Shown: positions 9,066 through 17,410, counted from the first letter of the stretch. The stretch: 23,064 nt of DNA from Pseudomonadota bacterium (GCA_963204845.1 CAUJIL010000091.1:1-23064); one strand, 5' to 3'. Notes: generated by a model from the sequence alone, not told the origin. Program-made: numbers and translations.

Positions 9066-9871
9066 CAGGCGTGCTCCGGCGCGGCGCGCGAGGCCGCGTT
9101 CGCAATGGCGACGAACTCCGCGACGTGCAGTGTTTCCGGCCGTCGCGACGGGTCGATTCCCAGCTGCTGCAGCGCGGTGGCATCGAGCACGGCCGACAGC
9201 GCGTTGCGCAGCGTCTTGCGGCGCTGGCCGAAGGCTTCCCGGACCACCTTGGCGAGCATGCGGTAGTCGTCGGCGCGGCCGTGCACGAAGGGCTGCGGCA
9301 GCAGCCGCACCACCGCCGAGACCACGCGCGGCGGCGGGTCGAAGGCGTGTGGGGGCACGTCGAACAGCGGTTGCACGAGGCAGCGGTACTGCACCATCAC
9401 GCCGAGGCGGCCGTAGTCGGCCGACCCCGGCTCCGCCGCCAGCCGTGCCACCACCTCGCGCTGCAGCATGAAATGCATGTCGTGGATGCACTCGTCCTGC
9501 GCGAGCAGGTGGAACAGCAGCGGGGTCGAGATGTTGTACGGCAGGTTGCCGACGATGCGCAGCCCACCGGCGTCCGGCGCCAGCGCGCGGAAGTCGAAGC
9601 CGAGCGCGTCGGCCGCGTGCACCGATAGCCGCTCGCTGGCCTGTGCCTGCCAGCGCGCGACGAGGTCGCGGTCGAGTTCGACCAGGTGCAGGCGTGCTCC
9701 GCTCGCGATCAGCGGGCGCGTCAGCGCGCCGAGGCCGGGGCCGATCTCGGCGATCGTCTCCGTGGCCCGGGGAGCGATCGCGCGCACGATGCGGTCGATC
9801 ACGTGCCGGTCGACCAGGAAGTTCTGGCCGAAGCGCTTGCGCGGGCGGTGCGCCCGGCCGGGGTGGCGCAT
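9065..9871 (-). CDS. rsmA: 16S rRNA dimethyladenosine transferase RsmA (KsgA)
   Basis: The 268-residue SAM-dependent enzyme dimethylates two adjacent adenosines near the 3' end of 16S rRNA (A1518/A1519 in E. coli) late in 30S assembly. It shows the KsgA start KRFGQNFLVD (12-21), the SAM loop IAEIGPGLGALT (40-51), the acidic end of strand 2 (VELDRDL) and the catalytic NLPYNIST (109-116). The C-terminal domain with PPPRVVSAVVRL is typical. The ATG at 9871 overlaps the pdxA stop as TGATG, and its own stop overlaps apaH in the same way. These one-base overlaps in series indicate a single coupled transcript. Confidence 0.97.
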   Translation of the reverse strand: MRHPGRAHRPRKRFGQNFLVDRHVIDRIVRAIAPRATETIAEIGPGLGALTRPLIASGARLHLVELDRDLVARWQAQASERLSVHAADALGFDFRALAPDAGGLRIVGNLPYNISTPLLFHLLAQDECIHDMHFMLQREVVARLAAEPGSADYGRLGVMVQYRCLVQPLFDVPPHAFDPPPRVVSAVVRLLPQPFVHGRADDYRMLAKVVREAFGQRRKTLRNALSAVLDATALQQLGIDPSRRPETLHVAEFVAIANAASRAAPEHA

Positions 9872-10878
9872 CAGCGTGCGCCCGCGGCGCGAGCGCGCAC
9901 CATCTCGCGTGCGGTCCGCAGCGCGCAGCGCAGACTGCCCGTGTCGGCCGTGCCGCTGCCCGCGAGATCGAGTGCGGTGCCGTGATCGACCGAGGTACGC
10001 ACGATCGGCAAGCCGAGCGTGATGTTCACGGACTGGCCGAAGCCGAGGTGTTTCAGCACCGGCAGGCCCTGGTCGTGGTACATCGCGAGCACCGCGTCGG
10101 TCGTGCGCAGCTGCGCGGGCGTGAACAGCGTGTCGGCGGGCAGCGGACCAACAAGATCCATGCCCTCGGCGCGCAGCGCCTCCAGCACCGGCGTGATCAC
10201 CTCGATCTCCTCGCGCCCGAGGTGCCCGCCTTCGCCGGCGTGCGGGTTCAGCCCGGCGACCAGCACGCGCGGGCGCGCGATCCCGAACTGCTGACGCAGG
10301 TCGTGGTGCAGGATGCGCAGTACCTCCTCGAGCAGTGCGTGCGTGATCAGCGCCGGCACCGCGCGCAGTGGCACGTGCGTGGTCACCAGCGCCACGCGCA
10401 GTCCGGGCGCGGCCAGCATCATCACCACGCGCGGCGTGCCGGTCGCGGCTGCCAGAAACTCGGTGTGGCCGGTGAACGCAATGCCGGCCTCGTTGATCAC
10501 GCCCTTGTGCACCGGGCCGGTCACCAGCGCCGCGAAGCGCCCCTGCACGCAGCCGTCGACCGCCGCCTGCAGCGTGGCGACGACGCCGGCGGCATTGGCT
10601 GGATCGGGCCGCCCGGGCGTGACCGCACGCGCCAGCGGCACCGGCAGCACGCGCAGCGTGCGTGGCGGCGAGGGCAGGGGATCGGGCGGCAGCAGTTCGA
10701 GCCGCAGGCCGAGCAGCCGCGCACGCTCGGCGAGCATCCGCGGGTCGGCGATCGCGACCAGCGGGAAGTCGAATCCTTCCTGCGCCAGCGCCAGCACGAG
10801 CTCCGGCCCGACCCCGGCCGGCTCGCCCGGGGTCAGCGCGATCGGCAAGGCGCCCGGCTCAGATCTTGATCTCGACAA
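9871..10878 (-). CDS. pdxA: 4-hydroxythreonine-4-phosphate dehydrogenase PdxA
   Basis: PdxA oxidises and decarboxylates 4-phosphohydroxy-L-threonine in the DXP-dependent vitamin B6 pathway. Motifs include TPGEPAGVGPEL (16-27), TGPVHKGVINEAG (120-132), GHTEFL (137-142), and the metal-binding His residues H168, H213 (GLNPHAGEGGHLG) and H268 (MYHDQGLPVLK). The start is uncertain. The TTG at 10878 (335 residues) overlaps the end of surA by 20 bp, whereas an in-frame TTG at 10848 gives 325 residues and an N terminus closer to Pseudomonas PdxA. No ATG or GTG is suitably placed. The stop overlaps the rsmA start. Confidence 0.95.
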   Translation of the reverse strand: MSRSRSEPGALPIALTPGEPAGVGPELVLALAQEGFDFPLVAIADPRMLAERARLLGLRLELLPPDPLPSPPRTLRVLPVPLARAVTPGRPDPANAAGVVATLQAAVDGCVQGRFAALVTGPVHKGVINEAGIAFTGHTEFLAAATGTPRVVMMLAAPGLRVALVTTHVPLRAVPALITHALLEEVLRILHHDLRQQFGIARPRVLVAGLNPHAGEGGHLGREEIEVITPVLEALRAEGMDLVGPLPADTLFTPAQLRTTDAVLAMYHDQGLPVLKHLGFGQSVNITLGLPIVRTSVDHGTALDLAGSGTADTGSLRCALRTAREMVRARAAGAR

Positions 10879-12169
10879 AGGCCTCGTCCCGGATCTTCTG
10901 CAACCAGCTGTTCAGCTCGTCGTCGTATTTCTGGCCGAAGAGGATGTTGCGCGCCTGGTTGCGGCGCATCTCGTCGCTGAGATCCTCGGTGCGCCGCTCC
11001 TCGACCCGCAGCACGTGCCAGCCGAAATTGCTGCGAAACGGCGCGCTGAGCTCGCCGGCGCCGGTCTGGTCCATGACCTGCTCGAACTCCGGCACCATCT
11101 GGCCCGGGTTGGTCCAGCCCAGATCGCCGCCCTCGAGCGCCGACCCGATGTCCTCGGAGAACTCGCGCGCGAGCTTCGCGAAGTCTTCCCCCGCGGCGGC
11201 CCGGTCGCGCAGGCTCTGCGCGAGCTCGCGCGCCTGCTCGTCGCTGCGGATCTCCGACGGCTTGACCAGGATGTGTCGCACGCGGGTCTGTTGCGTCATC
11301 TCTTCGCCGCCGCCGCGCTTCTCGAACAGCTTCACGAGGTGCAGTCCGCTCGGGCTGCGCACCGGCTCGGAGATCGCGCCGACGGCGAGCGCGGGCACGG
11401 TCTCGCTGAACACGCTGGGCAGGTCGCTCGCGAGGCGCCAGCCGAGGTCACCGCCGGTCAGCGCGTGGCGCGAGGTATCGGGCGCGCGCACGAAGCGCTC
11501 GAAGGCGTCGCCGCCGGTGAGCCGCTCGCGCAGGCTCTGCATGTACGCGCTCGCGGCGCGCTCGTCCTCGAGCGTGGCGTCCTTGGGCAGCGGCAGCAGC
11601 AGGTGCCCGATGTGGTAGACCGCCGCGGTGCGCTTCTGGCCTTCCTCGGAGGCGAGGAAGTCGTCAACCTCGCGCTCCGTGACCTGCACCCGGCTGCGCA
11701 CGTTGCCCTGCTGCACGCGCGACAGGATCATTTCCTGGCGCACTTGCTCGCGCACCGCGGCGTAGGAGCCGCCGTCGGCCTCGACGCGCGCGCGGAACTG
11801 CTCCAGGCTCATGCCGTTCTGGCGCGCCATGCCGTTCATCGCCTCGTTCAGCTGTTCGTCGCTGATGCGCACGCCGGCGCGCTCGCCCATGCGCAGCTGG
11901 ATGTGCTCGAGCACGAGCCGGTCGAGCACCTGCCGTGCCACCACTTCCTGGGGCGGCTGCTCGATGTTCTGCCGCCCGATGTTCTCCATCACCTGGCGTA
12001 GCCGGTTCTGGTACTCGCTGGCGAGGATGATGTCGTCGTCGACGATCGCCACCACCCGATCCAGCGGCTGTACCTGCGCCAGCGCGCCGGCGCTCACGCC
12101 CAGCCAGCACAGCAACGCCGCCAGGGCGGCGCGCAGCCGCTTCGTTCCCGAGTTCGTGTCAGTATGCAA
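10859..12169 (-). CDS. surA: Periplasmic peptidyl-prolyl isomerase and chaperone SurA
   Basis: SurA escorts unfolded outer-membrane proteins, including LptD, across the periplasm. The 436-residue reading starts at the TTG at 12169, which has GGGAGG upstream and is inside the lptD 3' end (11-bp overlap). It begins with a basic segment and hydrophobic signal peptide (about residues 12-31) with likely cleavage after ALA (31). The SurA N domain follows (~32-175). Parvulin domain 1 covers about 184-284 and domain 2 about 295-392 (VRHILVKP...FAKLAREFSED...GGDLGW). The end has the usual C-terminal helix. Length is close to the E. coli protein. Its position directly after lptD matches its role in LptD assembly. 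Confidence 0.95.
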   Translation of the reverse strand: MHTDTNSGTKRLRAALAALLCWLGVSAGALAQVQPLDRVVAIVDDDIILASEYQNRLRQVMENIGRQNIEQPPQEVVARQVLDRLVLEHIQLRMGERAGVRISDEQLNEAMNGMARQNGMSLEQFRARVEADGGSYAAVREQVRQEMILSRVQQGNVRSRVQVTEREVDDFLASEEGQKRTAAVYHIGHLLLPLPKDATLEDERAASAYMQSLRERLTGGDAFERFVRAPDTSRHALTGGDLGWRLASDLPSVFSETVPALAVGAISEPVRSPSGLHLVKLFEKRGGGEEMTQQTRVRHILVKPSEIRSDEQARELAQSLRDRAAAGEDFAKLAREFSEDIGSALEGGDLGWTNPGQMVPEFEQVMDQTGAGELSAPFRSNFGWHVLRVEERRTEDLSDEMRRNQARNILFGQKYDDELNSWLQKIRDEAFVEIKI

Positions 12170-14729
12170 GACCGCCTGCCTCCCGTCGTTCGCCAAAACC
12201 GAAGATGCTGTTCTGCAGCAACTGGTCGATGTCCTTGCCCAGTCCACCCAGTCCGCGCAGCACGAACTGGAGGTAGAACCCGTAGTCGCGCCCCTCGTCC
12301 CAGTCGAGCCCTTCCTGGTAGACCATGCGCACGGCCCAACAGCACGCGCTGTACTCGAGCCCCGCCAGCGCTTCCAGGTTCTGGTCGTTCGTGAAGTCGT
12401 ACTGGTAGCGCGCGAAGACGCGCCAGTTGCCGGCGACCGGCACTGCGGCGGACACGTCGGCCTGGTCGATGTTCTCGTCGATCGGCCGGCCCGCCACGTC
12501 GAAGGACTGCTGCTCGCGCCGGTACCGGTAGCCGACATTGAACACGGTGTCCGCGAGCGGGCTCCAGTGCATCAGCACGCCGCCCTCGTCGATGCGCTCG
12601 CTGCGGGTGTCCCACAGCGTGGTGCTGCTCAGCCACAGCGCCTGCGAGGGCTGCACCTGCACCTCGGCGGCGATCTGCGAGCTCGATGCGAGCGGGTCGG
12701 TGGCCGCGTCGCGGTTCACCGGCAGCACGCCGGGCAGCGGCTGCGGCCCGCGGCAGCCGGGCTTGTCGCTGGTGCGCACCGAGCCGTCGCAGACCGTCAC
12801 GCGCCGATCCTCGAAATAGAATATCTGGCCGATGCTCGCGGTCAGCAGTTCGCGGCCATCGTCGGCGGCGATCAGCCGCGAGGTCACGCTCAGCGATGCC
12901 TGGTCGGCGTCGGCGATGCGGTCGTGGCCGCTGAAGCGCGTGTGGCGGAACAGCTGGTTGAACGTGAACGTCAGGTCGGACGAGTCGAAGTTCGGTACGT
13001 CGCCGTGGTCCTCGTGGTCTACCCACAGGTAGAAGATCCGCGGTTCCAGCGTCTGTACGAAACCGCGGCCGAACAGCTGCGTGTCGCGCTCCAGGAAATA
13101 GCCGCTGTCGAGGCTCGCCATCGGCGCCGCCACCGCTGGCGAGTCACCGCCGTAGGCCTGTTCGTCGAGCCGGTAGCCGATCATCTGGTAGCCGAGCGTG
13201 GGGCGCAGGAACAATGCGGTCCACTCCATCGGGAACGCGATGCGCGGCTCGAGGTACAGGCGTTCGCCGGTCAGCGCGCTCGGGTCCTGGTGGTCGAACA
13301 CGGTCATCTCGCCGCCGAGGCTGTAGTCGAACGCGAACGGCTCCCCGCTCAGCGCACGGTCGAGCTGCAGCCGCGGCCGCATGCGGTACGGCTCGGTCAG
13401 TTCGGGGTCGAGCAGCTGGTATTGCTGTACGGTCGCGCCGAGCCGCCAGCGCTCGCCGAACCGGTAGGCAACCTGCCCCACCTGCGACAGGTGCGTCGAG
13501 CGCTTGACGTCGAGGCCGGTCGAGCTCAGGTCGCGCAGGTAGTCCTCGTCGCTCACCTCGGTGTAGCTGATGAGTGTGAGCATGCCCGGCAGCGGGGACC
13601 CGGCATGCTCCAGCCCTGCGATCCAGCGGTCGCGGTCGGCCTGGTCGTCATTGCCGAGGAAGGCGCCGTTGGCGCTCCACTGGCTCCAGCGGTTCAGGTA
13701 GCGGACCTCGCCGCCGAGCAGCGTGCCACGATCGGCCGTGTAGCGCGGCACCAGCGTGGCGTCGTAGTTCGGCGCGAGGTTGAAGTAGTACGGCACCGTG
13801 AAGTCGAGACCGTTGCGCGAGGAACTGGTCACCGAAGGCCACAGCAGGCCGCTCATGCGGCGGTCGTCGATCGGAAAGCGCAGGTACGGCGTGTACAGCA
13901 CCGGTATGCCGCCGACCTCGAGGCGCGCATTGCGGGCCGTGCCCTGGCCGCGCTCGCGGTCGAGGTGCAGCGTGTCGGCTGCGAGCTGCCAGTCGTCGCG
14001 CCCTGGCTCGCACTGGGTGTAGACGGTCTCGGTGAGGTCGAGGCTGCCGTCGGTGTTGCGCCGTGCCAGCGCCGCCTCGCCGCGCGCGTGCTCGGCGTGC
14101 ATCACGAAGCGCGCCGCGCGCACCTCGCCGGCGTTGCGCGCGGTGTCCAGCGAGGCCGAATCGCCGCGCACCAGCAGCCCCGGTTCGCGGTACTGCACGT
14201 GGCCGCTGATGTCGATGCGCTCCTCGGACCGCAGGTACGTCGCGCGGTCGGCCCGCATGCGCCGGTCGTCCTGGCGCAGTGACACGTCGCCCGCGAAACT
14301 GGCCGTCTCGGGATCCTGTCGCAGTTCCGATTCGGCGGCGTAGGCGTGGATGGTGCCGAGCACCGTCGTGTCCAGCCCCGCATCGTCGAGCGGCGGCTCC
14401 ACGTAGGCGCCTTCGCACTGCGCCGACAACGCGGAGCGCTGTTCCGGGCTGAGGCGCTCGAAGCTGACCCAGTCCATCGAGTGCGCGCGCGTGCCGGTAT
14501 CGGCCCCGGTGCGCCGTTCGGCCGGCCCGGCCGGCCGCGCCGCGCGCGGGGTCGCCGCCGGCAGGCGGGCGTCCGTCGCCCCCGCAGCGGCGGGCACGCA
14601 GTTCCAGCCACCGCCGGCGCCCGCGCCACAGTTCCACTCGCCGTCGCCCGCGCTCGCCGCCCCGGCGGCGAGCGCGGCGCAGATTCCCGCGATCATGCAG
14701 GGCAGAAGGAGAAGACGCTGGTTCTGCAT
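12159..14729 (-). CDS. lptD: LPS-assembly protein LptD
   Basis: LptD is the outer-membrane beta-barrel that, with LptE, inserts lipopolysaccharide into the outer leaflet. The 856-residue protein has a signal peptide (residues 1-~27, cleavage near ASA), a long Ala/Pro/Arg-rich linker (~45-85), an OstA/LptA-like periplasmic domain (~115-230) and the barrel. Cysteines fit the family's essential disulfides: C34 and C44 near the mature N terminus, C240 in VYTQCEPGRDDW, and the adjacent pair C796-C797 near the C terminus, corresponding to E. coli C31, C173, C724 and C725. GDRRMSGLL-type barrel entry (DDRRMSGLLWP) is also present. It leads the lptD-surA-pdxA-rsmA-apaH-cca run and is divergent from amgK. 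Confidence 0.96.
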   Translation of the reverse strand: MQNQRLLLLPCMIAGICAALAAGAASAGDGEWNCGAGAGGGWNCVPAAAGATDARLPAATPRAARPAGPAERRTGADTGTRAHSMDWVSFERLSPEQRSALSAQCEGAYVEPPLDDAGLDTTVLGTIHAYAAESELRQDPETASFAGDVSLRQDDRRMRADRATYLRSEERIDISGHVQYREPGLLVRGDSASLDTARNAGEVRAARFVMHAEHARGEAALARRNTDGSLDLTETVYTQCEPGRDDWQLAADTLHLDRERGQGTARNARLEVGGIPVLYTPYLRFPIDDRRMSGLLWPSVTSSSRNGLDFTVPYYFNLAPNYDATLVPRYTADRGTLLGGEVRYLNRWSQWSANGAFLGNDDQADRDRWIAGLEHAGSPLPGMLTLISYTEVSDEDYLRDLSSTGLDVKRSTHLSQVGQVAYRFGERWRLGATVQQYQLLDPELTEPYRMRPRLQLDRALSGEPFAFDYSLGGEMTVFDHQDPSALTGERLYLEPRIAFPMEWTALFLRPTLGYQMIGYRLDEQAYGGDSPAVAAPMASLDSGYFLERDTQLFGRGFVQTLEPRIFYLWVDHEDHGDVPNFDSSDLTFTFNQLFRHTRFSGHDRIADADQASLSVTSRLIAADDGRELLTASIGQIFYFEDRRVTVCDGSVRTSDKPGCRGPQPLPGVLPVNRDAATDPLASSSQIAAEVQVQPSQALWLSSTTLWDTRSERIDEGGVLMHWSPLADTVFNVGYRYRREQQSFDVAGRPIDENIDQADVSAAVPVAGNWRVFARYQYDFTNDQNLEALAGLEYSACCWAVRMVYQEGLDWDEGRDYGFYLQFVLRGLGGLGKDIDQLLQNSIFGFGERREAGGLAY

Positions 14730-14830
14730 TCGGTCGGGATCCGGTCCTCGGAGGGATTGGCCGCCGCGTCGCGGACCTTTTCGTTTGCGGCATGGCGTGG
14801 ATAATGCACCACGCCCCGGCCAAGGCCCGC

Positions 14831-14836
14831 ATTATA
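14831..14836 (-). promoter_or_regulatory. Candidate -10 element for lptD operon
   Basis: The minus strand reads TATAAT about 100 bases upstream of the lptD ATG. No clear -35 hexamer is found at 16-18 bp; TCGATC and GATCCA are the nearest poor matches. The location in a divergent promoter region supports it. Confidence 0.4.
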
Positions 14837-14866
14837 GCGGCATCGCGCCGCGTGGATCGACTGGCG

Positions 14867-14885
14867 GCACGCGCCCGGCGCGTGC
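14867..14885. other. Perfect hairpin in lptD-amgK intergenic region
   Basis: GCACGCGC (14867-14874) and GCGCGTGC (14878-14885) form an 8-bp perfect inverted repeat around a 3-base loop, 44 bases before the amgK ATG. It could be an operator for the divergent promoters or structure in the amgK leader. The rest of the 200-bp gap holds the lptD -10 candidate and a GATAAT at 14800-14805 that might serve amgK. Confidence 0.35.
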
Positions 14886-14929
14886 GACCGCCGCCCCCCT
14901 GTGGTGAACTGCGGAGAAGCGGATCGGCG

Positions 14930-15946
14930 ATGGATGCCTTGCTGCGCTGGTGCGCGAATCGGGTCGATGCGCTGCCGGGCGAGGCCCTGCGGCTGGTTCC
15001 GGTGGCCGGGGACGCGAGCTTCCGCCGCTATTTTCGCCTCGCGGGCTGTGCCCCGACGCGTATCGCGGTGTTCGCCCCGCCCGACAAGGAGCGCAACCTC
15101 GAGTTCACGCACATCGCGGCGCTGCTGCGCGCCTCCGGGGTGCACGCGCCGCAGGTGCTGGCACACGCGGCCGCCGAGGGTTTCCTGCTGCTCGAGGACC
15201 TCGGTGACACGCTGCTGCTCGGCGCGCTCGACGAAACCCGTGTCGATGCGCTGTACGCGCGCGCTCTGGACACGCTGCTGCACGTGCAGGCGGCCGCCAC
15301 CACGCACAATGGCTGGCCGCTGCCGCCGTATTCGGCGGCGCTGCTGGAACAGGAGCTGGCGCTGTTTCCGCACTGGTACCTGGAAAAGCTGCTCGGCATC
15401 ACGCCGGACGCCGTCGAACAGGCCTTGCTGCGCACCCTGTTCGACCGGCTGATCGCCAGCGCGCTCGAGCAGCCGCAGGTCCTGGTGCACCGCGACTACC
15501 ACTCACGCAATCTGATGCTGCTGCCCGGGACCGGGATCGGGGTGATCGATTTCCAGGACGCGGTGGTCGGCCCGCTGACCTACGACCTGGTATCGCTGCT
15601 GCGCGACTGCTACGTGGCGTGGCCACCCGAGCGCGTGACGGGCTGGGCGCGGGATTTCGCGACGCGCGCGCGCGTGGCCGGCACGCTGCCGGCGGCGGTC
15701 TCCACGGAAACCTTCCTGCGCTGGTTCGACTGGATGGGGCTGCAGCGGCACCTCAAGGTACTCGGCATCTTCGCGCGGCTGTGGCTGCGTGACGCCAAGC
15801 CCGGCTACCTGCGCGACCTGCCGCTGGTGATGCGCTACACGCTCGAGGTGGCGCTGGCGCATCCCGCGACGGCCGATTTCGGGCGCTGGTTCGCCGCGCG
15901 CGTGCTGCCGGTGGCGCGCACGCAGGACTGGTACCGCGACACATGA
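14930..15946 (+). CDS. amgK: N-acetylmuramate/N-acetylglucosamine kinase AmgK
   Basis: AmgK phosphorylates the anomeric carbon of MurNAc (and GlcNAc) released during cell-wall turnover. The 338-residue protein has the aminoglycoside-phosphotransferase kinase fold: a nucleotide-binding N lobe (VAGDASFRRYFRL, 25-37), the linker LLLEDLGDTLL (86-96), the Brenner catalytic loop H187-R-D189-Y-H-S-R-N194, and the metal-binding D207 in VIDFQDA. The ATG at 14930 gives the family-length protein; an upstream ATG at 14792 would add a non-conserved arginine-rich extension. Its stop overlaps murU by 4 bp (ATGA), identifying the pair as the salvage route known from Pseudomonas, where it bypasses fosfomycin-sensitive de novo synthesis. 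By domain alone it would be only a phosphotransferase; the neighbour makes AmgK likely. Confidence 0.92.
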   Translation: MDALLRWCANRVDALPGEALRLVPVAGDASFRRYFRLAGCAPTRIAVFAPPDKERNLEFTHIAALLRASGVHAPQVLAHAAAEGFLLLEDLGDTLLLGALDETRVDALYARALDTLLHVQAAATTHNGWPLPPYSAALLEQELALFPHWYLEKLLGITPDAVEQALLRTLFDRLIASALEQPQVLVHRDYHSRNLMLLPGTGIGVIDFQDAVVGPLTYDLVSLLRDCYVAWPPERVTGWARDFATRARVAGTLPAAVSTETFLRWFDWMGLQRHLKVLGIFARLWLRDAKPGYLRDLPLVMRYTLEVALAHPATADFGRWFAARVLPVARTQDWYRDT

Positions 15947-16641
15947 AGGCGATGATCCTCGCCGCCGGACTCGGCACGCGGCTGCGCCCGCTGACGCAGC
16001 GCACGCCGAAACCGCTGTTGCCGCTCGCCGGCAAACCGATGATCGGCTACCACGTCGAGGCGCTGGTCGCCGCCGGCGTGCGCGAACTGGTGATCAACGT
16101 CTCGTGGCTCGGCGAACGGATCGAGCAGGCGCTCGGCGACGGCAGCGCGTTCGGCGCGCGCATCGACTTCAGCCGCGAGCCGGGCACGCCGCTCGACACC
16201 GGCGGCGGCATCCGCCGCGCGCTGCCGCTGCTCGGCGCCGATCCGTTCCTGCTCGTCGCCGGCGACATCTGGACGGACTACCCGCTGCAGCGCCTGGCGG
16301 GGATCCGGCTGGGGCCGTCCAGCCTCGGGCACCTGGTGCTGGTGCCCAACCCGCCGCAGCATGCCGCGGGGGACTTCAGTCTCGATGCAACCGGCCGGGT
16401 CGGGCTGGCTGCCGACGCGAGGCGCTGCACCTACGCGGGCGTGGCGCTGATTTCCCCCGCGCTGCTCGACGGCTGGGACGACGAGGTCTTCCCGCTGCGC
16501 GAGCCGCTCCGGCGCGCGGCCGGCGCCGGGCTGCTCGACGGCGAACTGTGGAGCGGTGACTGGGAGGACGTGGGCACGCCCGAACGCTACGAGGCGCTCA
16601 ATCGGCGTCTGCTGGGGCGGCGGACGGAGGCGCCAGCGTAG
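15943..16641 (+). CDS. murU: N-acetylmuramate alpha-1-phosphate uridylyltransferase MurU
   Basis: MurU joins MurNAc-1-phosphate to UTP, giving UDP-MurNAc directly from recycled sugar. The 232-residue protein is a small nucleotidyltransferase: the signature LAAGLGTRLRPLT (6-18) with K23 in PKPLLPLAGKPM, the sugar-binding PLDTGGGIRRAL (83-94) and the metal-binding D108 in LVAGDIW. It lacks the C-terminal beta-helix of GlmU-type enzymes, as MurU does. The start overlaps amgK by 4 bp. The last 44 bp overlap the 3' end of the oppositely oriented DUF3530 gene. GlmU-like or mannose-1-phosphate guanylyltransferase activity is possible by fold, but the amgK partner argues for MurU. Confidence 0.92.
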   Translation: MKAMILAAGLGTRLRPLTQRTPKPLLPLAGKPMIGYHVEALVAAGVRELVINVSWLGERIEQALGDGSAFGARIDFSREPGTPLDTGGGIRRALPLLGADPFLLVAGDIWTDYPLQRLAGIRLGPSSLGHLVLVPNPPQHAAGDFSLDATGRVGLAADARRCTYAGVALISPALLDGWDDEVFPLREPLRRAAGAGLLDGELWSGDWEDVGTPERYEALNRRLLGRRTEAPA

Positions 16642-17410
16642 CGAGCCAGCCGCGCACGCGCCGCGTGAGCAGCGTCTCGACGCCGAACGGTTCGCTGCTC
16701 GCCACATCGATCACCAGCCGGCGATACGGCGCCGACCCGGTGCCGGGGGGCGCCGCGGGCGGCGGCCGCTGGGCCGCGAGCGCCGGGCGCAGGATCTCCA
16801 TGACCGGGACCGGCAGTGGTGTGGGCCACGCCGACGCCAGTTCGGCAAACTCCACCGGATCGATGAGCAGCGCGGCCGATGCCGTGGGCAGCGCGCGTGC
16901 CAGCAGCGCTGCACCAGGCCCGGCCGCCGCGAGTACCGTCACGGGATGCGCCGCGCGCGCGGCCGCCAGCGCGGCGTCGATGCGCTCGCCGGCATCCGCG
17001 GCCCAGCGTTGCAGATCGGTCGCGCGTTCGGCGTCGGAAGCCGGCGGCGGCTCCAGCACGACCAGCCAGCTGCTCCAGCCGTGCGCGGGCAGGTCGCGAC
17101 GCAGGCGTTCCAGCGCGGCGCTCGCGCCGGGATGCGCGCCGTCGGGGGGCAGCAGCACCAGCGCCCCGTGGTGCTGCGCTCCGCGTGCCGCGCGCACGAT
17201 TACGCGGAACTCCTGCTCGCCGGCGCGCAGCGTGCGCGTCTCGTCGGGCGGCGCTGCCGTTGCCGCTGTCGGCCGTGGCTCCGTCGCAGGCGTGGCGGCC
17301 GGCGCCTCGATCGGTGCCGGCGCGGATTGCGCCACAGCGTGCGTGGCGGCGCCGCCCGCGCACAGCAGGCAACCCAGGGCGAGCGCAAGGAAGCGGAGCG
17401 GGATGCGCAT
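16598..17410 (-). CDS. Exported DUF3530 family protein (alpha/beta-hydrolase-like)
   Basis: The 270-residue protein begins with a signal peptide (MRIPLRFLALALGCLL..., cleavage probably after AVA at residue ~27), followed by an Ala/Pro-rich stretch to about residue 53. The remainder resembles DUF3530: LRAGEQEFRVIVR, then GALVLLPPDGAHP, AHGWSSWLVVLEPPP, VTVLAAAGPGAALLARAL and LLIDPVEF, a degenerate alpha/beta-hydrolase pattern. The expected nucleophile elbow reads AAGPGA, with no serine, so hydrolase activity is doubtful. Function is unknown; related genes occur near rpe in Pseudomonas. The start at 17410 has no Shine-Dalgarno sequence, but TATACT on the minus strand (17417-17422) is 6 bases upstream. 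The 3' end overlaps murU by 44 bp. Confidence 0.8.
   Translation of the reverse strand: MRIPLRFLALALGCLLCAGGAATHAVAQSAPAPIEAPAATPATEPRPTAATAAPPDETRTLRAGEQEFRVIVRAARGAQHHGALVLLPPDGAHPGASAALERLRRDLPAHGWSSWLVVLEPPPASDAERATDLQRWAADAGERIDAALAAARAAHPVTVLAAAGPGAALLARALPTASAALLIDPVEFAELASAWPTPLPVPVMEILRPALAAQRPPPAAPPGTGSAPYRRLVIDVASSEPFGVETLLTRRVRGWLATLAPPSAAPADAD

Noticed and set aside
8259..9491. Extended 410-residue version of ApaH
   Set aside because: The upstream extension is antisense-like, overlaps rsmA in another frame and has no conserved residues; MATYAIGDVQG at 9065 is the normal start.
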